NCBI GenBank assembly: GCA_963666935.1
Contig: OY762936.1
Coordinates: 1,798,001 to 1,862,000, forward strand
Origin: G963666935 sp963666935
GTDB taxonomy: Bacteria; Bacillota; Clostridia; Christensenellales; CAG-138
DNA length: 64,000 nt
Reading direction: 5' to 3'
Each line of letters starts with the position of its first letter. The first letter of the stretch is position 1. The notes under the pieces were generated by a model that made no database searches, had not been told where the DNA came from, and saw only the letters and a program-made list of their open reading frames with translations. The position numbers were made by a program, and so were the translations under genes. Below are positions 41,421-50,393 of the stretch, in pieces.

Positions 41421-41995
41421 ACCGCCGATCTTGCAATCATCACGAATAATAACGCTAATTCGGTTCTGGCCGTCTACCCGTTTACGCCCCGTCCTGCCAT
41501 CATTCAGACCATTGCCAGCGTCTCCACCGTCCCTGTTTTCGCTGGCGTTTGCGGCGGTACCACGGGCGAGCCCCGCAGCGCCCAGATGGCGATCTTCGCG
41601 GAAGCGCACGGTGCGCCGGGCGTCGTCTTCAACGCCCCAACAACCCTAGAAATAATTCATGCCGTCGCAAATGTTGTGGACATTCCGCTGATCTGTACCA
41701 TCGTATCCGAATACATGGATATTAAATCACGCCTTGAGGCAAGGATCCCCTTACTCAATGTCAGCGGCGGCGCGAGAACTACACAAATCGTAAACCCATT
41801 CGCCAGAAATACGCCGATCTTCCCATCATCGACACAAGCGGACCGGCGTACGAATCCATTCTTGAAACCATAAACGCCGGAGCAAACACCATCACTTACG
41901 CGCCGCCCACCAACGGAGAACTGTTCAAGAAAAAAATGTACAAGTACAGCAAACACATTAGCGCCAAGTACAGCGATGACCAAAAACTATCCTAA
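41421..41995 (+). pseudogene. Degenerate TIM-barrel protein gene (annotated 'hydrolase' in clostridia)
   Basis: Reading from 41421, TADLAIITNNNANSVLAVYP, TVPVFAGVCGGTTGEP, GAPGVVFNAPTTLEIIHAV and LNVSGGARTTQIV follow the pattern of a TIM-barrel family of about 230 residues. After that a frameshift moves RKPIRQKYADLPIIDTSGPA and NAGANTITYAPPTNGELFKK into another frame, ending at 41995. The N-terminal 15-20 residues and start codon are not recognisable. The gene is broken at least twice. The family's true activity is not established. Confidence 0.75.
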
Positions 41996-42076
41996 TGCGA
42001 ACGGACAAAGTAGCACAGGCGCGACTTTCCCTCTTCGCGGTACGGCCCTTCGAGTCCTTCTAACTAGTCCGCTCCA

Positions 42077-42110
42077 ACATAAAAAGCAACCTAAAGGCTG
42101 CTTTTTATGT
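42077..42110 (-). terminator. Terminator of the tRNA cluster
   Basis: Reverse-strand GCAGCC-TTTA-GGTTGC stem with flanking A/T pairing and TTTTT, directly after tRNA-Gly. Confidence 0.85.
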
Positions 42111-42184
42111 TGGAGCGGGTAATGGGACTCGAACCCACTATCTCAGCTTGGAAGGCTAATGTGTTACCATTACACTATACCCGC
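42111..42184 (-). tRNA. tRNA-Gly (anticodon TCC)
   Basis: 74 bases including encoded CCA. Acceptor GCGGGTA/TACCCGC, anticodon loop CTTCCAA, T-loop TTCGAGT. Last gene of a six-tRNA reverse-strand operon. Confidence 0.97.
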
Positions 42185-42195
42185 TTAAGTTTGGG

Positions 42196-42280
<85 letters not shown>

Positions 42281-42289
42281 AGAAAAAAA

Positions 42290-42365
42290 TGGTGACCCGT
42301 CGGAGATTCGAACTCCGGACCCTTTGATTAAAAGTCAAATGCTCTACCAGCTGAGCTAACGGGTC
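42290..42365 (-). tRNA. tRNA-Lys (anticodon TTT)
   Basis: 76 bases including CCA. Acceptor GACCCGT/ACGGGTC, D-arm GCTCAGCTGGTAGAGC, anticodon loop CTTTTAA, T-loop TTCGAAT. Confidence 0.97.
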
Positions 42366-42370
42366 AGGGA

Positions 42371-42445
42371 TGGCTGGGGTGGCGGGATTTGAACCTGCGA
42401 ATCTCGGAGTCAAAGTCCGATGCCTTACCACTTGGCGACACCCCA
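42371..42445 (-). tRNA. tRNA-Gln (anticodon TTG)
   Basis: 75 bases including CCA. Acceptor TGGGGTG/CACCCCA, anticodon loop CTTTGAC, T-loop TTCAAAT. If no GlnRS exists, it would be charged through Glu-tRNA and the GatCAB encoded at 47-50 kb; that is inference. Confidence 0.97.
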
Positions 42446-42506
42446 ACGCGAGGTGAGGTGACAAATCCGAATGCCCGTAGACATTCGGACTTTCCCTCAT
42501 AAAAAA

Positions 42507-42583
42507 TGGGGTGGGTGATGGGATTTGAACCCACGACATCCAGAGCCACAATCTGGCGCTCTAGCCGCTGAACTACACCCACC
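42507..42583 (-). tRNA. tRNA-His (anticodon GTG)
   Basis: 77 bases including encoded G-1 paired with C73 and CCA. Acceptor GTGGGTG/CACCCAC, anticodon loop TTGTGGC. Confidence 0.97.
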
Positions 42584-42587
42584 ATGC

Positions 42588-42664
42588 TGGCACGCCCGCA
42601 GGGATTCGAACCCTGGACCTACGGCTTAGAAGGCCGTTGCTCTATCCTGCTGAGCTACAGGCGC
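42588..42664 (-). tRNA. tRNA-Arg (anticodon TCT)
   Basis: 77 bases including CCA. Acceptor GCGCCTG/CGGGCGT with two wobble pairs, anticodon loop CTTCTAA, T-loop TTCGAAT. First gene of the tRNA operon. Confidence 0.96.
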
Positions 42665-42738
42665 ACATTCCAAAACGCAGATCACTCCGCCTCCGCTGTG
42701 GCTAGCGTATGGCGCCATATATCCACCGACACCAGAGG

Positions 42739-42767
42739 ATTTTATCAGAAAACGCCATATGTGTCAA
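42739..42767 (-). promoter_or_regulatory. Promoter of the tRNA operon
   Basis: TTGACA (42762-42767), 17-base spacer, TAAAAT (42739-42744) on the reverse strand, about 75 bases before tRNA-Arg. Confidence 0.88.
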
Positions 42768-42844
42768 TGCCTTTTTGATGTGCTTTGGTGCCTTATGTAA
42801 ACTCTTCCGTATGATTATACCCACGTCCAGCGCAAAATAACGGC

Positions 42845-43561
42845 ATGTTGATACTGTTTGTACGCGCCATAATTTTATACGCGCTGGTGTTCTTTATCAT
42901 CCGGCTCTCCGGCAAGCGTCAGGTCTCCGACCTACAGCCCTTCGATCTGCTGGTGACTCTGCTGGTGGCGGATCTTGCTTCCGTACCTGCTTCGGATACC
43001 TCCATTCCGCTGATGTACGGCGTAATCCCCATATTGGCCCTGTTTTTAATCCAGCGTCTAGTCTCCGCCCTGTCCCTTAAGTTTGAGGGAATGCGCAAGC
43101 TACTTTGCGGTAGCTCGCTGCTGGTGGTTAGTCATGGCGTAGTGCAGGAACAGGCCCTTAAGGACGCCCATTATACCCTCAACGATCTGATGGAACAGCT
43201 TCGTGCCAAAGATGTATTTGAACTCTCCACAGTAGAATTTGCCATTTTGGAAACCAATGGGCATCTTTCTGTCCTACTCAAGGGGTCGGAGCAGCCCCTC
43301 ACCTGCCAGTTGATGCAAATCCCTCCGCCGCAGGCTAGACTGCCCTTCTTTCTGATTCAGGATGGCAAGGTTCACAAGGAAGCGCTCAAAAGTGCGGGCT
43401 ATGACGAGAAATGGCTGTCCTCCCAACTTCGGCGGACAGGTCTAAACAGCCCCAAAGACGTGCTCTTCGCTTTTCTGATCGAAGATGCGCTGCACCTGCA
43501 AAGCAAAGCCCGTTGCGGCGCGAAAGTATCAAACCTTGCAATTGGGGGTGAGAAAAAATGA
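42845..43561 (+). CDS. DUF421 membrane protein (YetF/YcaP family)
   Basis: 238 residues. Three N-terminal membrane helices (LILFVRAIILYALVFFIIRL; DLLVTLLVADLASVP; VIPILALFLIQRLVSAL) are followed by a soluble DUF421 domain (KLLCGSSLLVVSHGVVQEQA, ALKDAHYTLNDLMEQLRAKD). SGKRQVSDLQPFDLLV is the family signature. In spore-formers such proteins often pair with a DUF4363 gene, as here, with a four-base overlap. Function unknown; YetF-type proteins associate with the cell envelope and sporulation. The ribosome site is weak. Confidence 0.88.
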   Translation: MLILFVRAIILYALVFFIIRLSGKRQVSDLQPFDLLVTLLVADLASVPASDTSIPLMYGVIPILALFLIQRLVSALSLKFEGMRKLLCGSSLLVVSHGVVQEQALKDAHYTLNDLMEQLRAKDVFELSTVEFAILETNGHLSVLLKGSEQPLTCQLMQIPPPQARLPFFLIQDGKVHKEALKSAGYDEKWLSSQLRRTGLNSPKDVLFAFLIEDALHLQSKARCGAKVSNLAIGGEKK

Positions 43562-43962
43562 AAGATAGGCCCGGCTTCCGCATTGTCAACAAAATCACCA
43601 CAATCGTAGTGCTTCTCTTTCTGGTCTTTGTATTTACGGTGCCCAGCCATTACCAGCGGCAGGTCACCGCGGCCATCCGGGAAAAAGCACAGGCCGCCGA
43701 AATCGCAGTTGTTTCTGGGGATATAAAATCAGCGCAAGAGAGCATCGAAAGCATCGCCAACATTTATGAAACAAAGGGTTCTGCCCTGCGTCTATTTTTA
43801 CATCACGAGAATCTGGACGATATGGAAACGTGCATCCAAACCGCCAAAGATCTGGCCGCAATCGGGGAATTGGATAACCTTGTGGGTGCGCTGCAAACCA
43901 TCATCGGCATCTCTAACCACTTTGACGCAATCGAAGGTTTCGGCCTCCACGAACTCTTCTGA
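43558..43962 (+). CDS. DUF4363 protein
   Basis: 134 residues. One N-terminal membrane helix (TTIVVLLFLVFVFTVPSHY) is followed by a helical extracellular domain (SHYQRQVTAAIREKAQAAEI; DDMETCIQTAKDLAAIGELD). This is the DUF4363 family that travels with DUF421. Overlap with the upstream gene (ATGA) implies coupled translation and a joint complex. No enzymatic motif is visible. Confidence 0.85.
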   Translation: MKDRPGFRIVNKITTIVVLLFLVFVFTVPSHYQRQVTAAIREKAQAAEIAVVSGDIKSAQESIESIANIYETKGSALRLFLHHENLDDMETCIQTAKDLAAIGELDNLVGALQTIIGISNHFDAIEGFGLHELF

Positions 43963-44112
43963 TAAAACGTTCTCCCTTCAGCGTCACTCAATTTTCCCGC
44001 AAAATAGTCTCAGTCCCCGGTCAAAAACGCTTCCCTCATCCGCCGTCCCGCGCGCCCGGTTTCCCAATCTTATAAATGACGCACCCCGCACCCCCATTTT
44101 TTTGAAGAAAGC

Positions 44113-44141
44113 TTTACAACCCAAAGTGGCTGTGATAAAAT
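44113..44141 (+). promoter_or_regulatory. Promoter of tRNA-Leu
   Basis: TTTACA (44113-44118), 17-base spacer, TAAAAT (44136-44141), 18 bases before the tRNA. Confidence 0.82.
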
Positions 44142-44159
44142 CTAGTTCGTACCTTTCGT

Positions 44160-44246
44160 GCCGGTGTGATGGAATTGGCAGACGTGACGGACTCAAAATC
44201 CGTTGGTAGCGATACCGTGTCGGTTCGAGTCCGACCACCGGCACCA
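44160..44246 (+). tRNA. tRNA-Leu (anticodon CAA)
   Basis: 87 bases including CCA, with a long variable arm. Acceptor GCCGGTG/CACCGGC, anticodon loop CTCAAAA, T-loop TTCGAGT. Confidence 0.97.
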
Positions 44247-44247
44247 A

Positions 44248-44295
44248 AGAAAAACCCCCGAGATCCGCTTACTTTGCGGTTTTCGGGGTTTTTGC
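44248..44295. terminator. Terminator between tRNA-Leu and the diguanylate cyclase gene
   Basis: AAAAACCCCGA-type arm and TCGGGGTTTTT with an internal CCGC/GCGG stem; T residues follow on the forward strand and the A-run serves the reverse strand. Confidence 0.82.
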
Positions 44296-44296
44296 T

Positions 44297-45436
44297 TTAT
44301 CCAGAGAAATCCGCTTCTGCATTGCACTTGTTGGCAATGATATCGCTGGATATACAAGTTGCTTTTTTGGAACGCTTCGCTGTATATAAACGGCTATCGG
44401 CCTTTCTGATAAGGTCATCGACATCTTCATGATCAAACGTTGTTATTCCAGCACTGATGGTAACCTTTTCATTGTGCTCAAATCCATACTTTAGCAGCGC
44501 ATCGCTTAACCTGCTGTATAAGTCCTCCGCTCCGGCAACGTCCGTAGATGGCATCAGGAGCAAAAACTCATCCCCTCCGTACCGTCCTGCGTAATCGTTT
44601 ATGCGGACGCTGTTCTTAATGATATTTGACAGTTCTATAATCACCGCGTCTCCATACAGATGGCCATGTCGGTCGTTTAGTTTTTTAAAGTCATCAATAT
44701 CTATTAACACAACAGCCAGTATGGAATGATACCTTTTGGCGCGCTCAATTTCCTTGGATAGGATATCCAGTATTTCCGTGTGCGTATATAAGCCGGACAT
44801 CTGATCAATCTTGGACTTTTCTTCAAGCAACTTGTTTTTTGCCTCAGATTCTTTTTGAAAATACAAGTCTTTGATTTTCAAAATGAATACATGCACAGAT
44901 AAGAAAGATATTGCCGAAACGAATATTAGTGTATTCATTGCGTATACGCGTATAACACCGGCATTATACTGAAAAAAGTTAAGTACAAGAATAAATAAAA
45001 TTGCTGGTATTGGGATAATAAACAGGCTTTCTTTCGGGTGCATATATAATAGAGCGGCGGCGCCTAATAATGACATTAAGAAAACGTGAAGCAAATCAAC
45101 CTTCTCTCGGGTAATATAAACAAGAAAAGCGCAAAAAATGAAGAAGCCAATAAGGTAAAGATAGCTGATTACCTTCAATTTCAATATTGTTTGGGATTCA
45201 AAGCGTTTATATGCAAAAATCATGAATGGAAGCAAAATTGTGGAAAATATCTGAAAGATAAGAACAACTTGACCGACATCAAAAAGAAAGCGGCTAAAAT
45301 AAAATATGGCCCATTCCACAAAATATAGGATAATCGCAATGGGGACGAAGCGATTATAATTAATCCGCATGATCTCTCGTTCAAACTCTTTCGAATATTT
45401 TAAAAAGTTGAGGTCATCTTTTAATCGCCCGCTCAT
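44297..45436 (-). CDS. Membrane-bound diguanylate cyclase (GGDEF)
   Basis: 379 residues from the ATG at 45434-45436 (GGGAGA upstream). About six membrane helices occupy residues 20-200, then a short linking helix (YFQKESEAKNKLLEEKSKID) and a GGDEF domain with DQMSGLYTHTEILDILS, IDDFKKLNDRHGHLYGDAVI and the intact active site GRYGGDEFLLL. The product would be cyclic di-GMP. No inhibitory RxxD is obvious. It is monocistronic with promoter TTGCTA-17-TATACT at 45510-45538. Confidence 0.92.
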   Translation of the reverse strand: MSGRLKDDLNFLKYSKEFEREIMRINYNRFVPIAIILYFVEWAIFYFSRFLFDVGQVVLIFQIFSTILLPFMIFAYKRFESQTILKLKVISYLYLIGFFIFCAFLVYITREKVDLLHVFLMSLLGAAALLYMHPKESLFIIPIPAILFILVLNFFQYNAGVIRVYAMNTLIFVSAISFLSVHVFILKIKDLYFQKESEAKNKLLEEKSKIDQMSGLYTHTEILDILSKEIERAKRYHSILAVVLIDIDDFKKLNDRHGHLYGDAVIIELSNIIKNSVRINDYAGRYGGDEFLLLMPSTDVAGAEDLYSRLSDALLKYGFEHNEKVTISAGITTFDHEDVDDLIRKADSRLYTAKRSKKATCISSDIIANKCNAEADFSG

Positions 45437-45509
45437 ACGCTTCTCCCTGTGCCTTGTTATTTTCCCCCGAGGCGACGGTTTTTTTGTTAATTGTAATATA
45501 TTGTAAATG

Positions 45510-45538
45510 AGTATACACCTTATCTGTCCTATTAGCAA
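45510..45538 (-). promoter_or_regulatory. Promoter of the diguanylate cyclase gene
   Basis: TTGCTA (45533-45538), 17-base spacer, TATACT (45510-45515) on the reverse strand. Confidence 0.7.
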
Positions 45539-45600
45539 CACGGTCAAAGATTCATGCCAGCGCTTCGTTTAAATATTATAATATCATTTTTAATATAATA

Positions 45601-45630
45601 TTGACATTAGTGTACTCCGCACAGTATAAT
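45601..45630 (+). promoter_or_regulatory. Promoter of padR
   Basis: TTGACA (45601-45606), 18-base spacer, TATAAT (45625-45630). GACAT (45603-45607) and ATGTC (45630-45634) form a spaced inverted repeat that could bind PadR. Confidence 0.75.
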
Positions 45631-45647
45631 ATGTCCGAGGTGATGAC

Positions 45648-46007
45648 ATGACCGAGGATATTCAAATCGTTGTGCGGGGAATGAATCAGGAGCTGCGGCG
45701 GGGCGCCATCGTGCTTTGCGTTTTAAGCCAGTTGAAAATCCCGCGTTATGGCTACGCGCTGGTGGAGCGTCTGGAGCAAAGCGGGGTCACCGTTGAGGCG
45801 GGCACCCTTTATCCCCTGCTGAGGCGGCTGGAAAAGCAGGGCGTACTCATCAGCGAGTGGGAAACCACAGGGCCCAAGCCGCGCAAATACTACCTGATGA
45901 GCGAAACCGGGAAGCAGGCATTCGACTTTCTCTGCAAAGACTGGGCGGATATGCAGTCCATCATAAACACAATGATTCAGGAGGGTGAATCAAATGAACA
46001 AGGATGA
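45648..46007 (+). CDS. PadR-family transcriptional regulator
   Basis: 119 residues. The winged helix has LRRGAIVLCVLSQLKIPRYG, YALVERLEQSGVTVEAGTLY, the conserved PLLRRLEKQGVLISEWET wing and GPKPRKYYLMSETGK. A short C-terminal dimer helix follows. PadR regulators usually repress their own operon and a coupled membrane protein. The 3' end overlaps the HAAS gene by 14 bases, so the two form a regulatory pair. Confidence 0.92.
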   Translation: MTEDIQIVVRGMNQELRRGAIVLCVLSQLKIPRYGYALVERLEQSGVTVEAGTLYPLLRRLEKQGVLISEWETTGPKPRKYYLMSETGKQAFDFLCKDWADMQSIINTMIQEGESNEQG

Positions 46008-47013
46008 CAAGCAGATAAGAGACCTCATAGATCGGTACTTATATCAAGTGACAAAGCGGTTGCCCAAGGCGCAATGTGCCGATATTGAGCAGGAGCTGCG
46101 GGGGCTCATTGACGACATGCTGGCGGCCAAGGCGGATGTACCTCCCACCAAGGAGGACATGATCGCCGTCCTGCGGGAATTGGGGCACCCGGCGGAACTG
46201 GCGGCAAAATACAGCGGCACAAAGAACTGGCTGATCGGGCCGGAGTATTTTGACACCTATCTGATGGTATTGAAAATTGTGCTGGCGGTCAGCGCATTCG
46301 GCATCATGCTGGCGCAAGTGCTGGAGTTTGCGTTTGAGCCGAAGCTAAACATTCTTGCGGCCATCGCCGAGTTTTTTGCAACCGTATTCAGCGCCCTTGT
46401 TCAGGCATTTGCCTGGGTCACCGGAATATTTGCGATCATCGAGCGCGTAAATGAGGAGTCCCCCGGCAAGGATAAAAGCTGGAATCCGGCGGATCTTCCC
46501 CCGGTGCCGGAGCATAAGGCCAACACCATCAAACGAAGTGACCCCATCGTGGGCATTGTGTTTACCGTGCTTTTTCTGGTGCTCATCAATGCAGTGCCAA
46601 ACCTGATGGTGGTGCACATGTTTACAAATACGCAGGGGCATGTATCCGTACAGGTGTTTGACCCTGCGGTATTCTTCCGGCTGCTGCCGCTGATCAACGC
46701 CATGATCGCCATAGGCCTTGTGAAAGAGATGCTGCGCCTCATCGTAGGGCGCTATACCATCGGCCTGTCCCTTACGCTGGTGCTTCTAAACGTAATTTCC
46801 ATGATGATGTTTATTTGGCTGTTTGGGCCCTCCTCCGGGATTTGGAATCCGAATTTCGTCTCCGAAATCGGTGCCGGAGCCTTTCCCCAAGCTATGCTGG
46901 TATGGCGTAACATTCCCATGATACTTGTCGGGCTATGCATCTTCGGCAATATCGTAGGAAGCTTGAAGCTAATCGTGCAGGCCTTCCGTCACAAAGAGCA
47001 GGCTACCGCCTAA
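45994..47013 (+). CDS. HAAS-domain membrane protein
   Basis: 339 residues from the ATG at 45994 (AGGAGG nine bases before). The N-terminal 80 residues (IDRYLYQVTKRLPKAQCADI, LRELGHPAELAAKYSG) form the helical HAAS domain found with PadR regulators. Five or six membrane helices follow (VLKIVLAVSAFGIMLAQVLE; GIVFTVLFLVLINAVPNLMV). Such proteins are thought to link an envelope signal to PadR. No transporter gene is attached here. Confidence 0.83.
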   Translation: MNKDDKQIRDLIDRYLYQVTKRLPKAQCADIEQELRGLIDDMLAAKADVPPTKEDMIAVLRELGHPAELAAKYSGTKNWLIGPEYFDTYLMVLKIVLAVSAFGIMLAQVLEFAFEPKLNILAAIAEFFATVFSALVQAFAWVTGIFAIIERVNEESPGKDKSWNPADLPPVPEHKANTIKRSDPIVGIVFTVLFLVLINAVPNLMVVHMFTNTQGHVSVQVFDPAVFFRLLPLINAMIAIGLVKEMLRLIVGRYTIGLSLTLVLLNVISMMMFIWLFGPSSGIWNPNFVSEIGAGAFPQAMLVWRNIPMILVGLCIFGNIVGSLKLIVQAFRHKEQATA

Positions 47014-47086
47014 GCGGCAAATTGCCTTTACAAAAAAGGCAAACGGCAAAGTTCTCTCCCCTTTCAGTAATATTTGAAGTGCTACC

Positions 47087-47115
47087 AAAAACAGCCCTTT
47101 TCGGGCTGTTTTTAT
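47087..47115. terminator. Bidirectional terminator, HAAS gene / gatB
   Basis: AAAAACAGCCC-TTTTC-GGGCTGTTTTT, with T-runs on both strands between convergent genes. Confidence 0.9.
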
Positions 47116-47126
47116 TTCCTCTAATT

Positions 47127-48545
47127 CTACTGCTCCAGCAACCCCCGTATAATCCCCTCGGCCTTCCCAACGTCCGCCTTGCCCCGGGTCTGCTTCATCA
47201 CATATCCGAACAAAACGTTTATTGCCTTGTCCTTGCCCTCCCGGATGTCGGCTACCGCCTTGGGGTTCGCGTCAATAGCTTCTTGGCAGATTTTCGTAAT
47301 ATCGGCGTCGGAAATATCGGTCAAATCTTCCGCTTTGATAAACGCGCCAACGGATTCCCCGGTCGAAAGCATTTGCGTCAGGGCGTTTTGCGCCATCTTG
47401 GCGTTGATTTTCTTTTCGTCCAGCATCAAAGCCAGCTCGGCAAATTGCCCGGCGGTAATGCGTAGCTCAAAACGCTCCTTGTCCTCCTCGGTGTCCATAC
47501 CGGAAAAAATCGCATTCGCAATCAGGTTGGAAGCGGTTTTCGCGCTGGCTCCTTTTTGAAGCGCGTCCTCGAAAAACTGCGTCACGTTTCTGTATTTAAA
47601 CAGCTGCTTCGCGGTGGATTCCGGCAGTTCCAAAACCTGAATATACCGCTTCAGCTTGTCATACGGCAGTTCCGGCAGGCTTCTTTGGGCTTCCTCCACC
47701 TTTTCTTGGGCGATCTCAAAGCGTATGATATCCGGATCGGGGAAATATCGGTAATCGTCGGAGTTCTCCTTGTCCCGCATGGGGGTCACAGAGTCAGTTC
47801 CCTCGTCGTAGCGCATGGTCTGCTGCACAACCGTGTCTCCCGTTTCCAGAATATCGGTTTGCCGCTCGATTTCGGCATACATGGCCCGTTGTATGAAATT
47901 CAGCGAGTTAATGTTCTTTGTTTCCGTTCTAGTGCCAAATTCCTTCGCCCCGGCCTCCCGCAGTGATACGTTCACGTCGCACCGCATGGACCCTTCCTGC
48001 ATCTTGCAATCCGAAATCCCCACATAGCGCATGGTCAACTGCAGCTTTTCCGCGTATTCCTTGGCTTCCTCTGGGGAAGAGATATCCGGCTCCGAAACGA
48101 TCTCAATGAGAGGAACGCCGCCGCGGTTATAGTCAATATAGGTATAGCCGCCTTCGTGGATCAGCTTGCCCGCGTCCTCCTCAATGTGGATCCGTGTAAT
48201 GCCAATCCGCTTCCCGCTGTCCAGCTCAATATAGCCATGCTCGCAAATAGGCTCGTCATACTGGGAAATTTGGTATGCCTTGGGCAGATCGGGGTAGATA
48301 TAGTTCTTTCTGTCCATATGAGAAACGAGGTTGATTTTGCAGTGCGTGGCAAGTCCTGCCCAAATGGCATATTCAACGACCCTCTTGTTTAAAATCGGCA
48401 AAGACCCTGGCTGGCCAGTGCAAACCGGGCAGCAATGGGTGTTGGGCTCCCCTCCAAATTCCGTGGTGCAGCCGCAGAATATCTTTGTTTTGGTGGCCAG
48501 CTCAATATGCGTTTCGATGCCGCATACGACCTCATATTTTTTCAT
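47127..48545 (-). CDS. gatB: Asp-tRNA(Asn)/Glu-tRNA(Gln) amidotransferase subunit B
   Basis: 472 residues. The GatB catalytic cradle has VCGIETHIELATKTKIFCGC and the zinc cluster region (CCPVCTGQPGSLPILN), with RKNYIYPDLPKAYQISQYD and GVPLIEIVSEPD. The C-terminal Yqey-like domain (KINAKMAQNALTQMLSTGES) contacts the tRNA elbow. It activates the misacylated Asp or Glu on tRNA and receives ammonia from GatA. It starts inside the gatA stop (four-base overlap), last gene of aspS-gatC-gatA-gatB. Confidence 0.97.
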   Translation of the reverse strand: MKKYEVVCGIETHIELATKTKIFCGCTTEFGGEPNTHCCPVCTGQPGSLPILNKRVVEYAIWAGLATHCKINLVSHMDRKNYIYPDLPKAYQISQYDEPICEHGYIELDSGKRIGITRIHIEEDAGKLIHEGGYTYIDYNRGGVPLIEIVSEPDISSPEEAKEYAEKLQLTMRYVGISDCKMQEGSMRCDVNVSLREAGAKEFGTRTETKNINSLNFIQRAMYAEIERQTDILETGDTVVQQTMRYDEGTDSVTPMRDKENSDDYRYFPDPDIIRFEIAQEKVEEAQRSLPELPYDKLKRYIQVLELPESTAKQLFKYRNVTQFFEDALQKGASAKTASNLIANAIFSGMDTEEDKERFELRITAGQFAELALMLDEKKINAKMAQNALTQMLSTGESVGAFIKAEDLTDISDADITKICQEAIDANPKAVADIREGKDKAINVLFGYVMKQTRGKADVGKAEGIIRGLLEQ

Positions 48546-49999
48546 ATCTGAACACCCCCCTCGTACGCACGAACCGTCTCTTTGGAATTCTGTTCGTAAA
48601 AGTACGCCATGTTCAAAATGGCGGCCTCGTCAAAACGATTGCCGATGATCTGCATGCCGATGGGCAGCCCCTTTGCATCAACGCCGCAGGGAACCGAAAT
48701 GGAAGGCACCCCCGCGATGTTGATGGGCACGGTGCAGATGTCCGATTGATACATTTCAACGGAGCTTGCGCCGTGGAAATTCATGGGAGTCGCGGTTGTG
48801 GGCGCATTGGGAGCAATCATCACGTCGCATTTTTTAAATATGTCGTCAAATTCTCGCCGGATCTCTTCCCGGAGAATGCAGGCTTTTTTGTAATATGCGT
48901 CATAATATCCGCTGGAAAGCACATAGGTTCCCAGCATAATGCGGCGCTTCACCTCGTCGCCAAAGCCCTCGCTTCTGGTCCGGCATATCATATCGTCGAT
49001 GTTCTCGTAAGAAGAAGCCCGCAGCCCATACCGGATTCCGTCGTATCTGCCAAGGTTGGAGGATGCCTCCGCGCAGGCGATGATATAGTAAACCGGTAGC
49101 GCCAGCTTTAAGGCCGGAAGTTTCAGTTCAATCACTTCCGCGCCCTTTTGTTCCAACAGCCGGATGGCGGCGAGAACGCTGTCTTTGGTTTCATCGCTGA
49201 TCCCGTCAAAAAATTCTTCGGCGATTCCGATCTTCTTTCCCTTAATATCCTGATTCAGGCAATCTTCAATATTTCCATATGCAAAGGCTTTGCTGGTCTG
49301 ATCGCGGCTGTCCACGCCTTGAATCGCATCAAATACCGTTGCTGCATCCCGCACGCTGTTGGTCAGCGGCCCAATTTGGTCCAGCGAGCTACCATACGCA
49401 ATCAGCCCATAGCGTGAAACCGCACCATACGTGGGCTTCAGGCCAACAATGCCACAGTAGGAAGCAGGCTGCCGGATGGAGCCTCCTGTATCGGAGCCAA
49501 GGCCGTATACGGCCAAATTGGCGCAAACCGCCGCAGCCACGCCGCCAGAAGAGCCTCCGGTTACATATGCATTGTTCCTCGGGTTGAGTGGCGCGCCATA
49601 GCAGCTGGATTCGGAGGTGCTGCCCATGGCAAATTCGTCCATATTGCCTTTGCCCAACAGCACAGCGCCGGCCGCTTTCAGCTTTTCCCAAACGGTGGCG
49701 TCGTAATAAGGCCGAAAGCCATCCAGTACTTTCGAACAGCAAGTGGTCAAAAGGCCGTCTGTGCAAATGTTGTCCTTGAGCACCATGGGGATGCCGCATA
49801 GTGCGGACGCATCCCCTTCTTTCAGCCTTTGATCTGCCTCCTTGGCTCCGGCCATGGCAGTCTCAAAGGTGGTATGCGCGTAGGCATTTAAAAGCGGATT
49901 GTCTTTTTCAATCGCCTTGATGTATTGTTCCGTCAGTTCTGTTGAAGAAAGCTCCCTGTTATGAAGCCTTCGGGATAGTACCGCAATCTTATCTTTCAT
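48542..49999 (-). CDS. gatA: Amidotransferase subunit A (glutaminase)
   Basis: 485 residues from the ATG at 49997-49999 (GGAGG upstream; a GTG four codons earlier is unlikely). It has the amidase signature: catalytic Lys in GIPMVLKDNI, GSTSESSCYGAPLNPRN, GGSSGGVAAAVCANL with the cis-Ser and GSDTGGSIRQPASYCG with the nucleophile Ser. It releases ammonia from glutamine or asparagine for GatB. Length is normal. Confidence 0.97.
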   Translation of the reverse strand: MKDKIAVLSRRLHNRELSSTELTEQYIKAIEKDNPLLNAYAHTTFETAMAGAKEADQRLKEGDASALCGIPMVLKDNICTDGLLTTCCSKVLDGFRPYYDATVWEKLKAAGAVLLGKGNMDEFAMGSTSESSCYGAPLNPRNNAYVTGGSSGGVAAAVCANLAVYGLGSDTGGSIRQPASYCGIVGLKPTYGAVSRYGLIAYGSSLDQIGPLTNSVRDAATVFDAIQGVDSRDQTSKAFAYGNIEDCLNQDIKGKKIGIAEEFFDGISDETKDSVLAAIRLLEQKGAEVIELKLPALKLALPVYYIIACAEASSNLGRYDGIRYGLRASSYENIDDMICRTRSEGFGDEVKRRIMLGTYVLSSGYYDAYYKKACILREEIRREFDDIFKKCDVMIAPNAPTTATPMNFHGASSVEMYQSDICTVPINIAGVPSISVPCGVDAKGLPIGMQIIGNRFDEAAILNMAYFYEQNSKETVRAYEGGVQI

Positions 50000-50042
50000 A
50001 TTTGCCTCCACGGCTGCGTATGCAGGAAAAAAGCATCTCCTC

Positions 50043-50336
50043 TTACGCCTTGCTTCTCTTTATACTGAAAAATCCGTTCGCATCCCCCACATTGGAAACA
50101 ATTTTCTCGTTGGGAAGCGAGGGAAACGCTTCATCCTCCCGGAGGTCTTCGCTGGATATCAGCTCGGAGCCCACGCTGCGAATTTCAAGGGCCCCGCCTT
50201 CCACGGATTCGTTAATCGTATCCGCAAATGCGATGATCCCGTCAAACTCATCCGTAAACTTGTCAAGCTCCTCCTCGGTAAAGTGTAGCCTAGCAAGGCG
50301 TGCGAGCTTTTCGATTTCCGCTTTTGATACCGACAT
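50043..50336 (-). CDS. gatC: Amidotransferase subunit C
   Basis: 97 residues. The pattern SKAEIEKLARLARLHFTEEE, with FTDEFDGIIAFADTIN and LREDEAFPSL, is the normal GatC belt that stabilises the GatA-GatB interface. It lies between aspS (56 bases upstream) and gatA. The ribosome site (AGGAAAG) is distant and weak. The C-terminus is slightly longer than usual. Confidence 0.95.
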   Translation of the reverse strand: MSVSKAEIEKLARLARLHFTEEELDKFTDEFDGIIAFADTINESVEGGALEIRSVGSELISSEDLREDEAFPSLPNEKIVSNVGDANGFFSIKRSKA

Positions 50337-50393
50337 TGTTTTTCACCATTCTTTCCTGTTGGTTTGTGCGAAATTCAGGCCGCCAAACCAGAT